From positions 945,160 to 1,009,159 of the forward strand of contig NZ_BMFK01000001.1 in NCBI RefSeq assembly GCF_014638355.1: a stretch of 64,000 bases of DNA, given 5' to 3'. The DNA is from Priestia taiwanensis. Lineage in GTDB: Bacteria; Bacillota; Bacilli; Bacillales; Bacillaceae_G. Both the position numbers and the translations under genes were made by a program. Under the pieces are notes generated by a model. It was given only the letters and a program-made list of their open reading frames with translations, did not search any database and was not told the DNA's origin. Positions 45,904 to 54,028 of the stretch are shown in pieces; position 1 is the stretch's first letter; each line of letters begins with the position of its first letter.

Positions 45904-45966
45904 GTGTTGTATTATAGTTCTATAAGGTCCCTCCCTCACTCAAATGAGTGCTTTTTTCTTCAAACT

Positions 45967-46272
45967 TTATTTGCTTGCCTCATAGTGACCATATGCACTG
46001 CTATCTTGGTTATATTGAGAAATACCTTTCAAGTACCACGTTTTTCCTTCACTATAAAAAGAATTGGCAAAAATGCCATCATGTCTATAAAAACTAGTAG
46101 TTCTATAGCTATTTTGTCCATCAACATCCTCATAAGGAAATCCGTACTCATAATTATAATAATATGCAAGTGGTGCAACTTGTTTAGTATTATCTACACC
46201 TTCTGTATTTGCTGATACAGCACCGGTTCCTCCGGATAACATAATTCCAGTCGCTAATGCTCCTATTTCCAT
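45967..46272 (-). CDS. Secreted small protein, possibly lactococcin-972-like
   Basis: 101 residues. Signal peptide-like start (IGALATGIMLSGGTGAVSA, about 3-21), then a Tyr-rich mature part (VAPLAYYYNYEYGF, FYRHDGIFANSFYSEGKTWY). Size and the aromatic pattern recall the lactococcin 972 group, but this is a weak resemblance. No ribosome site stands before ATG 46272 and a stop lies two codons upstream, so the signal peptide may have lost its first residues. Confidence 0.45.
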   Translation of the reverse strand: MEIGALATGIMLSGGTGAVSANTEGVDNTKQVAPLAYYYNYEYGFPYEDVDGQNSYRTTSFYRHDGIFANSFYSEGKTWYLKGISQYNQDSSAYGHYEASK

Positions 46273-46647
46273 TTTTCAACAAAAAAACTATTCTTTTCGA
46301 AATTAGTCTTTCTATCAAATTGTCTGTTGAGAGTTAAGCTAATCATAACACCACGGAAAGTAAAAAAATGTAATATGATGTTGACTATATGCTGGGAAAA
46401 TAAATCGACTTTTACATCTCTTTAATCCCCTACCACCAACCTCCATTGTTCAAATCCCTATAAAAGTTTCTTGTGTATATTCGCTTAATCCACCTTTTAT
46501 AGCGATTCCAAGACTCCTATTAAACTCGGTTTCCCCTACCAATTTCACTCACAAATATATTGGGAAATTGCGTCGTCTTCTTGTACTAGTGCATAGTGCA
46601 GACCACATTTTCTACAACGTAAAAAGCGGCACATCCCATTAATGCAG
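46273..46647. other. Debris region with a small Cys-rich reading frame
   Basis: 375 bases without a full gene. The minus-strand frame 46545-46634 (29 codons) reads MCRFLRCRKCGLHYALVQED, a zinc-ribbon-like scrap. It probably is the tail of a deleted gene beside the IS fragment. Confidence 0.35.
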
Positions 46648-46858
46648 TGACCCCTGTCAAGTAGACAGTATTAAAAGAGCACAATTAAGCAGCCTGCGTT
46701 CTATATTTATAAGGACTCAGGTTGTTTAATTTCTTTTGAAACCTTTGATAATTATAAAAACGTATGTATTTGTGAGCAGTAATTATAACTTCATCAGCTT
46801 TTTTGAAGGAATATAGATTAAAGCACTCCGACTTAAAGTGACTGAAAAAACCAGGACT
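46648..46858 (-). mobile_element. IS3-family insertion sequence fragment
   Basis: The right end TGACCCCTGTCAAGTAGACA (46648-46667) resembles an IS3-type terminal repeat, followed by a transposase OrfB tail. Only about 210 bases remain; the other end is missing. Confidence 0.7.
46685..46850 (-). pseudogene. IS3-family transposase C-terminal fragment
   Basis: About 55 codons read FFSHFKSECFNLYSFKKADE, then FYNYQRFQKKLNNLSPYKYR and stop, the conserved end of OrfB integrases of the IS150/IS3 type (rve C-terminal region). The DDE residues lie outside this fragment except the region near the E. Inactive. Confidence 0.8.
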
Positions 46859-46861
46859 TCC

Positions 46862-47037
46862 CCGTATCCGAATATACAATCTACAACACACTCATGCGAC
46901 TTTACTTATCGCCCAAAACGTGAATGTTAAGCTAATTTCGGAAAGATTGGTCACGCTCGAATATCTACAGTCATGTATTACCGAAAATGCAGCGAACTGT
47001 ATCGGACAAGCTAGACGAAGTATTTGGAAAAGCGTGA
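46862..47037 (+). pseudogene. Decayed tyrosine recombinase, C-terminal part
   Basis: Plus-strand frames read RIRIYNLQHTHATLLIAQNV then NVKLISERL, the HxxR/H region of phage integrases, though the box HDLRHTHA is changed to YNLQHTHA. Frameshifts follow: GHARIST in a second frame, and HVLPKMQRTVSDKLDEVFGK plus stop at 47035-47037 in another. The nucleophile tyrosine stretch is damaged. A phage or element integrase once ended here. Confidence 0.75.
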
Positions 47038-47151
47038 CCAAACGTGTGACCACCAGAAAATTCCAACGACAATTCTACCTGTACGCATAAACGGATAAAC
47101 AGCGACATACGTTGATACAGCAGGATTTTTCCAGAAGAAAGGGGGACCTTA

Positions 47152-48714
47152 ATGTCTGCTTTATTAGCTTACGATGCAGGTACAGGCAGCATCCGTGCTA
47201 TCTTATTTGATTTACAAGGGAATGAGCTGGCAATTGCACAGCGTGAATGGGTCCATCCGCCAAACCTCTCCTATCTAGGTTCCATGGACTTTGATTACGA
47301 AAAAAACTGGGAGTTAGTAAAAGAATGCACACGTGAAGTACTTCAAAAAAGCAAGATAGGGCCTACTACTATTAAAGCAATTAGTGCCACAAGTATGCGA
47401 GAAGGATTCGTCTTGTATGACAAAGACGGGAAAGAGATATGGGGGTGCGCAAACGTTGATGCTAGGGCCTCTAATGAAGTTGTCGCACTAAAACAAATCG
47501 AAGAAAACATGGAGAGAACAATCTATACTGTTTCCGGCCAAACATTAGCACTAGCTGCCCTGCCGCGCCTTCTTTGGCTTCAAATTCATGAACCAACTAT
47601 TTATCGCAACATGCATAGCTTCTCGATGATTAACGATTGGATTCTATACAAACTATCCGGTGTTCTGCAAGTAGATCCTTCTAATGGTTGTACAACAGGA
47701 ATCTTTCATCTAGCGGATCGCAAATGGGAATCTTCCCTTTCTACAATGTGTACGATCCATCTCCCCCATACCCCTACCGTCAACGAAGCTGGTACAATCA
47801 TCGGTAGCATTACAAAAGAAAGTGCCAAAGAAACCGGATTAGCAATTAATACCCCAGTCGTTACTGGCGGTGGTGATGCACAGATGGCTTCTATTGGATC
47901 GGCTGTTATTAAAGACGGTGAAACATTTATATGTGGTGGTAGCTTTTGGCAACAGGAAGTAAATATTACAGAAGCATATACAGACCCCGACGCTCGCATA
48001 CGGGTTAATTGTCATGCCATCCCTAACATGTGGCAATATGAAACAATCGCATTCTTTCCAGGGCTTGTGATGAGATGGTTCCGTGATACCTTCTGTGAAG
48101 AAGAAAAAAAGAAAGCACTCGCTCTTGATATGGATCCATACGAATTATTAGAAGAACAAGCTAAAGACGTACCACCTGGCTCTAACGGTATCATTCCAAT
48201 CTTCTCTAACACAATGAACTTTATTTCATGGCGACACGCTGCTCCGTCCTTCCTCAATTTATCATTAGATTCTACTATATGCGGTAAGAAAGAAATATTC
48301 CGAGCTATTGAAGAAAATGCATGCTTCGTTACACTAGGAAATTTGAAGCTAATTGAACAGCTAACTGGTTCCTTTCCACAAGAAGTCATATTTGCTGGCG
48401 GAGCATCGAAAGGAAAGCTATGGTGTCAGATTCTCGCTGACGTCTTGGGGGTCCGTGTAAAAGTACCTGTCGTTAAAGAGGCTGCAGCTCTAGGAACAGC
48501 ACTAATGGCAGGCGTTGGTGTTGGTGTATTCAAAACAATTGAAGATGCCGTTCAAACTTTCGTCAAATGGGATACAACGTATGAGCCAAACATGGACGTT
48601 CATAAGCAATATTCCTCTCTCTATGAAAATTGGCGAACCGTGTATGCTACGCAGCTTACTTTAGCTGATAACGGCTATACATCACATATGTGGAAAGCAC
48701 CTGGTTCTATTTGA
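47152..48714 (+). CDS. lsrK: Autoinducer-2 kinase, LsrK type
   Basis: 520-residue FGGY carbohydrate kinase. N-terminal ATPase domain begins LLAYDAGTGSIRAILFD (about 4-20); GCANVDARASNEV (about 102) and TPVVTGGGDAQMASIGSAVI (about 240) fit the family; adenosine motif EVIFAGGASKGKLWCQILAD near 417. LsrK phosphorylates the AI-2 signal DPD in the cytoplasm. Two following genes complete AI-2 processing, which supports the call over other FGGY kinases. AAAGGGGG precedes ATG 47152. The usual lsr transporter genes are not upstream; instead there is mobile-element debris. Confidence 0.87.
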   Translation: MSALLAYDAGTGSIRAILFDLQGNELAIAQREWVHPPNLSYLGSMDFDYEKNWELVKECTREVLQKSKIGPTTIKAISATSMREGFVLYDKDGKEIWGCANVDARASNEVVALKQIEENMERTIYTVSGQTLALAALPRLLWLQIHEPTIYRNMHSFSMINDWILYKLSGVLQVDPSNGCTTGIFHLADRKWESSLSTMCTIHLPHTPTVNEAGTIIGSITKESAKETGLAINTPVVTGGGDAQMASIGSAVIKDGETFICGGSFWQQEVNITEAYTDPDARIRVNCHAIPNMWQYETIAFFPGLVMRWFRDTFCEEEKKKALALDMDPYELLEEQAKDVPPGSNGIIPIFSNTMNFISWRHAAPSFLNLSLDSTICGKKEIFRAIEENACFVTLGNLKLIEQLTGSFPQEVIFAGGASKGKLWCQILADVLGVRVKVPVVKEAAALGTALMAGVGVGVFKTIEDAVQTFVKWDTTYEPNMDVHKQYSSLYENWRTVYATQLTLADNGYTSHMWKAPGSI

Positions 48715-48739
48715 AATCTATACGGAAGGACGACATGCC

Positions 48740-49102
48740 TTGTTAAAAGTAAACGAAAATGATTTCGACTATCGCTTTGGAGATAGCGGACCAAAATATT
48801 TAGTGAAAGGCCCTAACATTGATTGTGGAATTGTTGTAATTAAACCCGGTCAAGACTTTCCAAATCATCATCACTCCACATGCGAAGAAGTATTCTACGT
48901 ATTAGAAGGAGAAATAGATTTTTATATAAATGATGTAAGAGTGCCTCTTCAAAAAGGGGATCTTCTTCAATTACGCCCACACGAATCACACTATCTTATT
49001 AATAATTCAACAGCACCGTTCAAAGCTCTCTTTATTAAGTCTCCTCACTTATCTAAAAAAGATACAGTGACAGTACCAAATCCAATTATTTCAAAGGAGT
49101 GA
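48740..49102 (+). CDS. Cupin protein of the AI-2 operon
   Basis: 120-residue single cupin with metal motif PNHHHSTCEEVFYVLEGEID (about 44-63) and the second motif LRPHESHYLIN near 88. It takes the place of LsrG (phospho-AI-2 isomerase), which in this group may be a cupin, or acts in sugar handling. TTG start at 48740 after GAAGGA; 25 bases after lsrK, 6 before lsrF. Confidence 0.75.
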   Translation: MLKVNENDFDYRFGDSGPKYLVKGPNIDCGIVVIKPGQDFPNHHHSTCEEVFYVLEGEIDFYINDVRVPLQKGDLLQLRPHESHYLINNSTAPFKALFIKSPHLSKKDTVTVPNPIISKE

Positions 49103-49108
49103 TAATAG

Positions 49109-49897
49109 ATGACTTGGGGATTTCAAAATAGATTAAAAACCATTCTCCCAGATGGTGGAGCTGTCATGCTTGCAATAGATCACGGTTATTTCCTTGGCCC
49201 TATTCATGGATTAGAACATCCTCATAAAACGGTAGAAACTTTATTGCCATATACGGATTCTCTCTTCTTAACACGTGGTGTCCTATCTTCGACAATGCCA
49301 ACTACTTGCCGTACTCCAATGGTCTTACGTGTATCTGGAGGCTCCACTGTTGTCGGTGAAGATTTAGCAAATGAAGCTATCGTAACATCTATGAAAGAAG
49401 CACTGCGCCACAACGTAATCGGTGTCGGAGTATCCGTATTTGTCGGTTCAGCTTATGAAAAACAAACGTTAGAAAACTTAGCATTTACCGTGACAAATGC
49501 CCACGACTACGGTTTACCAGTGCTAGGCATTACTGCTGTTGCGAAAGAACTACAAAAACGTGAAGCACGATACCTCGCACTCGCTTCTCGTGTATGCGCT
49601 GAACTAGGCGCTGATATCGTAAAAACATACTATTGTGATAACTTTGAGAAAGTCACCTCTACATGCCCAGTACCAATTGTTATAGCAGGTGGTCCAAAAT
49701 TTAATACAATTGAAGAAGCCCTTGAACTAACATACAACGCTATACAACAAGGGGCTACTGGTGTTGATATGGGCCGAAATATTTGGCAATCGGAGTATCC
49801 ACTCGCCATGATACAAGCGATTCATGGCATCGTGAAAAACAAACTTCAAGTGAAAGAAGCTATAGAATTGTATGAAGAAGTTGCACATTCATCTTAA
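49109..49897 (+). CDS. lsrF: 3-hydroxy-5-phosphonooxypentane-2,4-dione thiolase
   Basis: 262-residue class I aldolase-like TIM barrel of the LsrF/DeoC-type group. AIDHGYFLGPIHGLE (about 23-37) and IVKTYYCDNFE (about 170) are characteristic, the Schiff-base lysine being in VKTYY. It degrades phospho-AI-2 products by transferring an acetyl group to CoA, ending the signal. Operon partner of lsrK. Confidence 0.88.
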   Translation: MTWGFQNRLKTILPDGGAVMLAIDHGYFLGPIHGLEHPHKTVETLLPYTDSLFLTRGVLSSTMPTTCRTPMVLRVSGGSTVVGEDLANEAIVTSMKEALRHNVIGVGVSVFVGSAYEKQTLENLAFTVTNAHDYGLPVLGITAVAKELQKREARYLALASRVCAELGADIVKTYYCDNFEKVTSTCPVPIVIAGGPKFNTIEEALELTYNAIQQGATGVDMGRNIWQSEYPLAMIQAIHGIVKNKLQVKEAIELYEEVAHSS

Positions 49898-49912
49898 AAC
49901 ACCTTTCATGTT

Positions 49913-49940
49913 AAGAGGGCTATAACAGCTCTCTTTTTTT
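49913..49940 (+). terminator. Terminator of the lsrK-cupin-lsrF operon
   Basis: AAGAGGGCT with AGCTCTCTT (one bulge/mismatch) and seven T, 15 bases after the lsrF stop. Confidence 0.75.
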
Positions 49941-50088
49941 ATTTTTATGTCCACTCCATTTTTCTACACATACGTACAATAAGTATAGAGCGAGCTCCCT
50001 CTTCCTTCTTTTTTAGGATTAAGTGGATAACACTGCTACGGATATTTTCGTTCAGGAAGGAAAATTTTAAGATGAGGGGGTGTTTTTC

Positions 50089-50754
50089 ATGGATTTTTTC
50101 ACAGCAGACTTTTGGTCAGCCTTATTATCCATCGTCGTTATTGATTTAGTGTTAGCAGGAGATAACGCTATCGTAATTGGCTTAGCCGCACGTAATTTGC
50201 CAAAAGACCAACAGAAGAAAGTAATCTTCTGGGGAACAGCTGGTGCTATTATTATTCGTGCTTTGCTCACACTAGCAGTAACGTGGTTACTCAAAATACC
50301 AGGATTACTTCTTGTCGGCGGGATTTTGCTCGTTTGGATTGCGTACAAGTTGTTAGTAGATGAAAAAGAACATGGCGATGTAAAGTCCGACAGTTTATGG
50401 ACAGCTGTCAAAACAATCATTATTGCTGATACTGTAATGGGACTTGATAACGTTCTTGCCATCGCTGGTGCCTCCCACGGTAGCTTCTTATTGGTTGTTC
50501 TCGGCTTATTAATAAGTATTCCTATCGTTGTATGGGGAAGTACCCTCATCCTTAAATTAATTGATCGTTATCCAATCATTATTTACATCGGATCTGCCGT
50601 ATTAGCATGGACAGCTTCTAAAATGATTGTTGATGAACCATTTTTACAAGCATTCTTCTTAAACAATCCTATGTTGAAATGGGGGCTAACAATTGTCCTA
50701 GTTGTTGGTGTTTTATTACTTGGAAGAATGCATAGTCAGCGGAAACCAACATAA
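50089..50754 (+). CDS. TerC-family membrane protein
   Basis: 221 residues with about seven membrane segments. TerC core VIDLVLAGDNAIVIGLAARN (about 16-35) and the repeated IIADTVMGLDNVLAIAGAS (about 108-126) carry the acidic residues thought to bind metal. B. subtilis relatives (YjbE, YceF, YkoY) export or sense Mn2+/serve in exoenzyme metalation. No Mn riboswitch is visible upstream. Start ATG 50089, 8 bases after GAGGGGG; the 5' GTG lies in the ribosome site. Confidence 0.85.
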   Translation: MDFFTADFWSALLSIVVIDLVLAGDNAIVIGLAARNLPKDQQKKVIFWGTAGAIIIRALLTLAVTWLLKIPGLLLVGGILLVWIAYKLLVDEKEHGDVKSDSLWTAVKTIIIADTVMGLDNVLAIAGASHGSFLLVVLGLLISIPIVVWGSTLILKLIDRYPIIIYIGSAVLAWTASKMIVDEPFLQAFFLNNPMLKWGLTIVLVVGVLLLGRMHSQRKPT

Positions 50755-50809
50755 ATAACAACCTGTTAGTTGAAGTTTGTTCTAACTATCCGTTACAATA
50801 ACACTAGAA

Positions 50810-50845
50810 ATAGTCTCCTTCCGTTCTATTAGGAGGCTATTTTTA
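50810..50845 (+). terminator. Terminator of the TerC gene
   Basis: AATAGTCTCCT with AGGAGGCTATT (one mismatch) and a T-run. Confidence 0.75.
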
Positions 50846-50866
50846 TTTATATAGAAGGGAGAGATA

Positions 50867-51523
50867 ATGATGAAGAAACGGTACATAGTAATACTTTTAA
50901 GCGCTCTACTCTTACAAGGTTGTAACAAACAAGAGATAACCTTATTTCAAGCAGTAGAGGCAAAGGACACACAAAAAGTACTTACGCTTCTTAAAGATGA
51001 CATACCTATCAATGCCCAAGACGCAAAAGGTCGAACCTCATTAATGATTGCGACACATAACAATGATTACGATATGGCTAAATTATTAATTGATAACGGA
51101 GCTGACGTAAATATTCAAGATAAACAACAAGATAATCCTTTTCTTTATGCAGGTGCAGAAGGATATTTGGAGATTTTGAAATTAACAATTGATGCCGGTG
51201 CAGATCCAACATTAACAAATCGATATGGTGGTACACCGTTAATCCCTGCCTCGGAACACGGGCACGTAGAAGTTGTAAAAGAACTACTAACTCGTACCAA
51301 AGTAGATGTCAATCACATTAATAACCTCGGATGGACAGCGCTAATGGAGGCAATTGTATTAAATAGTGGTGGCCCGAGACAACAAGAAGTTATCTCTTTA
51401 TTAATTACGCACGGTGCCGACGTCAATATTCCAGATAAAGATGGCATTACTCCTCTTCAACACGCAAAAGAAAAAGGCTTTACAGAAATTGAACAAATTC
51501 TGCTGCAAGCCGGTGCAAAATAA
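50867..51523 (+). CDS. Ankyrin-repeat lipoprotein
   Basis: 218 residues. Lipoprotein signal with lipobox LLLQGC (Cys about 19), then five to six ankyrin repeats of 33 residues (GRTSLMIATHNNDYDMAKLL, then GGTPLIPASEHGHVEVVKEL and others). Exposed on the outer face of the membrane and likely binds a protein partner. ATG 50867 or 50870 after GGGAGAG. No partner is seen nearby. Confidence 0.82.
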   Translation: MMKKRYIVILLSALLLQGCNKQEITLFQAVEAKDTQKVLTLLKDDIPINAQDAKGRTSLMIATHNNDYDMAKLLIDNGADVNIQDKQQDNPFLYAGAEGYLEILKLTIDAGADPTLTNRYGGTPLIPASEHGHVEVVKELLTRTKVDVNHINNLGWTALMEAIVLNSGGPRQQEVISLLITHGADVNIPDKDGITPLQHAKEKGFTEIEQILLQAGAK

Positions 51524-51553
51524 CCTTCATCACATGGAGAAGGTTATTTTTTT
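51522..51553 (+). terminator. Terminator of the ankyrin gene
   Basis: AACCTTC with GAAGGTT and a run of seven T. Confidence 0.7.
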
Positions 51554-51712
51554 CTAGTGACCATAAAGATAACTTTCTAATCATAAAATAAATAAAGCAA
51601 TCAAAATTTATGAAAACGAATACATTTGAACTATATTTTCATTCTACTCCCCATACCCTATACTCACGTTTTAAAAAAAGGAACATATCGTGAAATAAGG
51701 TGGGTGATTCAA

Positions 51713-51898
51713 ATGATATTTCTGTTATTGTTAGTAGTCACAAGCGGACTATTGTACTCGTATGTATTCGATATTTCTTACACGAAAGGATGGATATTTG
51801 TCAGTTGGATTCCTGCAATCTTCGTACTTGTACTTCTTCTTCCCTTCATCCTCTTCCTCCATCCAAGTATCGAAGAGAATCAATTTGCATCGCGATGA
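51713..51898 (+). CDS. Small two-helix membrane protein
   Basis: 61 residues with two hydrophobic segments (about 1-21 and 31-51, IFLLLLVVTSGLLYSY and SWIPAIFVLVLLLPFILF). Start ATG 51713 downstream of AAGGTGGG. Unknown function. Confidence 0.5.
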   Translation: MIFLLLLVVTSGLLYSYVFDISYTKGWIFVSWIPAIFVLVLLLPFILFLHPSIEENQFASR

Positions 51899-51925
51899 CT
51901 CTTTCTTACAGACTAAGTAAATAGT

Positions 51926-51975
51926 TACTAAAGGAAGAACAAAGGTCTCCTTGGTCCTTTATCCTTCCTTTAGTA
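51926..51975. repeat. Long imperfect hairpin
   Basis: 20-bp arms (51926-51945 and 51956-51975) with 18 matches, loop of 10, no T-run. May act as an RNA-stabilising or transcription-pausing structure between the small gene and the true terminator. Confidence 0.5.
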
Positions 51976-51993
51976 GCACATAATATGTATATT

Positions 51994-52026
51994 CATGAGC
52001 ATATGATGGCTCATGTTCTTTTTTCT
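51994..52026 (+). terminator. Terminator of the small membrane gene
   Basis: CATGAGC with GCTCATG, 8-base loop, followed by TTCTTTTTTCTT. Confidence 0.7.
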
Positions 52027-52176
52027 TGTACATAATTAATTATACGTGCACAAAATAACCAATAAATGGTATGATGGATTTGTTATGTCATTCGCCTCCG
52101 TACCTTCTTCCAACTCACGTCATAACATAAAAACGTATTGTTTGAATTTTCTTTAATGAGTGGAGCTGAATAATGA

Positions 52177-53127
52177 ATGTATACAGTGTTTAATCCGGGC
52201 ATTTTTTCCTTTTTACTCGTGACACTTATTACACCTTTTGTTATCTTCTTCTTTAAAAAAATGAATGTTATTCAACCAATTAGGAAAGAATTACCCCCTG
52301 ATCATCAACAAAAAAAAGGCACACCACTTATGGTTGGCATCGTATTCTATATTGGAGTCTTTGTCGCCTTGTTTTATTCAACGAGCAATTTCATGCTTCT
52401 GTTATGCGCAATCTTTGTGGCGTTTGGGTTCATCGGATTTTTAGATGATTCATGGAAAGCAGTGAAGAAAGATCCCGGTGGTGTATCAGGAAAGACGAAA
52501 CTAATCTTTCAATTTATCTTTACATTTATCTTTTTATTTTTCTTAATTCACTACTTTGAATTTGATGCGACGATACATATTACAAAAGAGTTCTCCATTA
52601 TCATGCCACTCTTCTTGTATGTACCTCTCATTTCACTTTTTATAGTAGGATCAGCAAATGCCATTAACTTTACAGATGGAATGGACGGATTATTAACAAA
52701 TGTAGCAATTCCAACTTTTATTTTCTTCTTTTTAACGAGTAGTCATATTGAAATACAAATTTTATCTATTGCTTTAGTAGGCTGTCTATTGGGCTTTTTT
52801 ATTTTCAATATTTACCCTGCAAAGGGCTTCATGGGTGACACAGGTTCTTTAGCAATAGGTGGAATTCTTGTATTCTTCTCTGTTATTGAGCATGTTGAAA
52901 TTCTTGTACCACTCTTATTCATCATCTATTTTGCTGAGCAATTCTCCGTTATCATTCAAGTATATTTCTACAAAATGACGGGTAAGAGAATTTTCAGGAT
53001 GTCACCTATTCACTATCACTTCAGCATTAAGTATGGCTGGAGCGAAAATAAAATTGTAACGATTTTCGGATTTATTTCATGGCTCGGTTGTGGTCTTGCG
53101 TATGTATATTGGTATCTTTTTATGTAA
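52177..53127 (+). CDS. MraY-like phospho-sugar transferase
   Basis: 316-residue polyprenyl-phosphate transferase with about ten membrane segments. Active-site features: LDDSWKAVKK (about 87-96), NAINFTDGMDGL (about 160-171), FMGDTGSLAIG and SPIHYHFSIKYGW (about 273). The last motif, SPIHHHFE-like, is typical of MraY, which moves phospho-MurNAc-pentapeptide to undecaprenyl phosphate. It lies outside any cell-wall cluster and diverges in sequence, so it is a second MraY or a related enzyme. ATG 52177 after GGAG, 11 bases. Confidence 0.8.
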   Translation: MYTVFNPGIFSFLLVTLITPFVIFFFKKMNVIQPIRKELPPDHQQKKGTPLMVGIVFYIGVFVALFYSTSNFMLLLCAIFVAFGFIGFLDDSWKAVKKDPGGVSGKTKLIFQFIFTFIFLFFLIHYFEFDATIHITKEFSIIMPLFLYVPLISLFIVGSANAINFTDGMDGLLTNVAIPTFIFFFLTSSHIEIQILSIALVGCLLGFFIFNIYPAKGFMGDTGSLAIGGILVFFSVIEHVEILVPLLFIIYFAEQFSVIIQVYFYKMTGKRIFRMSPIHYHFSIKYGWSENKIVTIFGFISWLGCGLAYVYWYLFM

Positions 53128-53178
53128 ACTAAATAGCACCTTTAAGGATAATAAATCACTTAAAGGTGCTATTTAGTT
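53127..53178. terminator. Bidirectional terminator
   Basis: 20-bp arms (AACTAAATAGCACCTTTAAG with its complement ending at 53178) between convergent genes; overlaps the minus-strand stop codon. Confidence 0.87.
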
Positions 53179-54009
53179 CGTTCTATTTTCCCTCATCTCT
53201 TCTCTTAACAATGGATCTACTCCATCATTTACTGGGTATTTTTCTGGATGAATAAGTGCGGCTACTTTCTTTAAACCAAGAAGTAATCTCGGCGATGGTC
53301 GACAGTATAATGACTCCTCCATAATGTGAATGTGCCCCTTTTGTATTGCTTCTATCTCGTTCCATCCCTCTCTCTTTGCAACAATAGCTGGATTCATTTT
53401 ATTCGTCTGTACACCAACCCATGCTAAACAAATATGTGCTGGATTTTTCTTTCGTATTGTCTCCCAGCCTGTTTGTACACTCGCAACATCTTCATCTTGG
53501 AATATATTCACCCCACCAGCTAATTCACTAATTTCCGTTAACCAATTGACCTTTCCAGGTGAAAATACCGGCTTTGGCCACCATTCCCAATAAAGTGTCT
53601 GCTTCTCTTGAATTGTAGCGGATATATTCCTATACTCTGCAAGGAAATCACGATAACGAGCAACGACTTGCTCTCCTTTTTCTTGTATACCTAATTTGGC
53701 AGCTAATGTTAGGAGATCATTACTAATATCTTCTAGCGACTGTGGATTCAACACAATATGCGAAATCCGCCTCTTCTCTAACTCCTCAATATTCCGCTCC
53801 ATTCCCGGTACACTTAAAGAAGCAACTACCAAATCTGGTTGTAACCTCTCAACAAGATTCATATTAATACATAAATCTGGCCCAAGTCGTGGTAAATCTT
53901 TGACAGATTCCGGCCAGTCTGAATAATCATCTACGCCTACTAGCATATGTAGACAATCTAAATAGGCCATGAGTTCTGTATTACTTGGACAAATGGAAAT
54001 AATCCTCAT
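53173..54009 (-). CDS. Cobalamin-binding-type (BtuF-like) protein without signal peptide
   Basis: 278 residues of the periplasmic-binding helical-backbone fold: IISICPSNTELMAYLDCLHM (about 3-22), DYSDWPESVKDLPRLG, then LQPDLVVASLSVPG. It matches BtuF-like corrinoid-binding proteins, yet has no signal peptide or lipobox, suggesting a cytoplasmic or noncanonical role. Start ATG 54009 after AAGGAG. Alone in its strand stretch. Confidence 0.75.
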   Translation of the reverse strand: MRIISICPSNTELMAYLDCLHMLVGVDDYSDWPESVKDLPRLGPDLCINMNLVERLQPDLVVASLSVPGMERNIEELEKRRISHIVLNPQSLEDISNDLLTLAAKLGIQEKGEQVVARYRDFLAEYRNISATIQEKQTLYWEWWPKPVFSPGKVNWLTEISELAGGVNIFQDEDVASVQTGWETIRKKNPAHICLAWVGVQTNKMNPAIVAKREGWNEIEAIQKGHIHIMEESLYCRPSPRLLLGLKKVAALIHPEKYPVNDGVDPLLREEMRENRTN

Positions 54010-54028
54010 TTTGTTCTCCTTTCTCTTT

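Noticed and set aside
49940..50088. Manganese (yybP-ykoY) riboswitch before the TerC gene
   Set aside because: The conserved loops of that riboswitch were not found in the leader.
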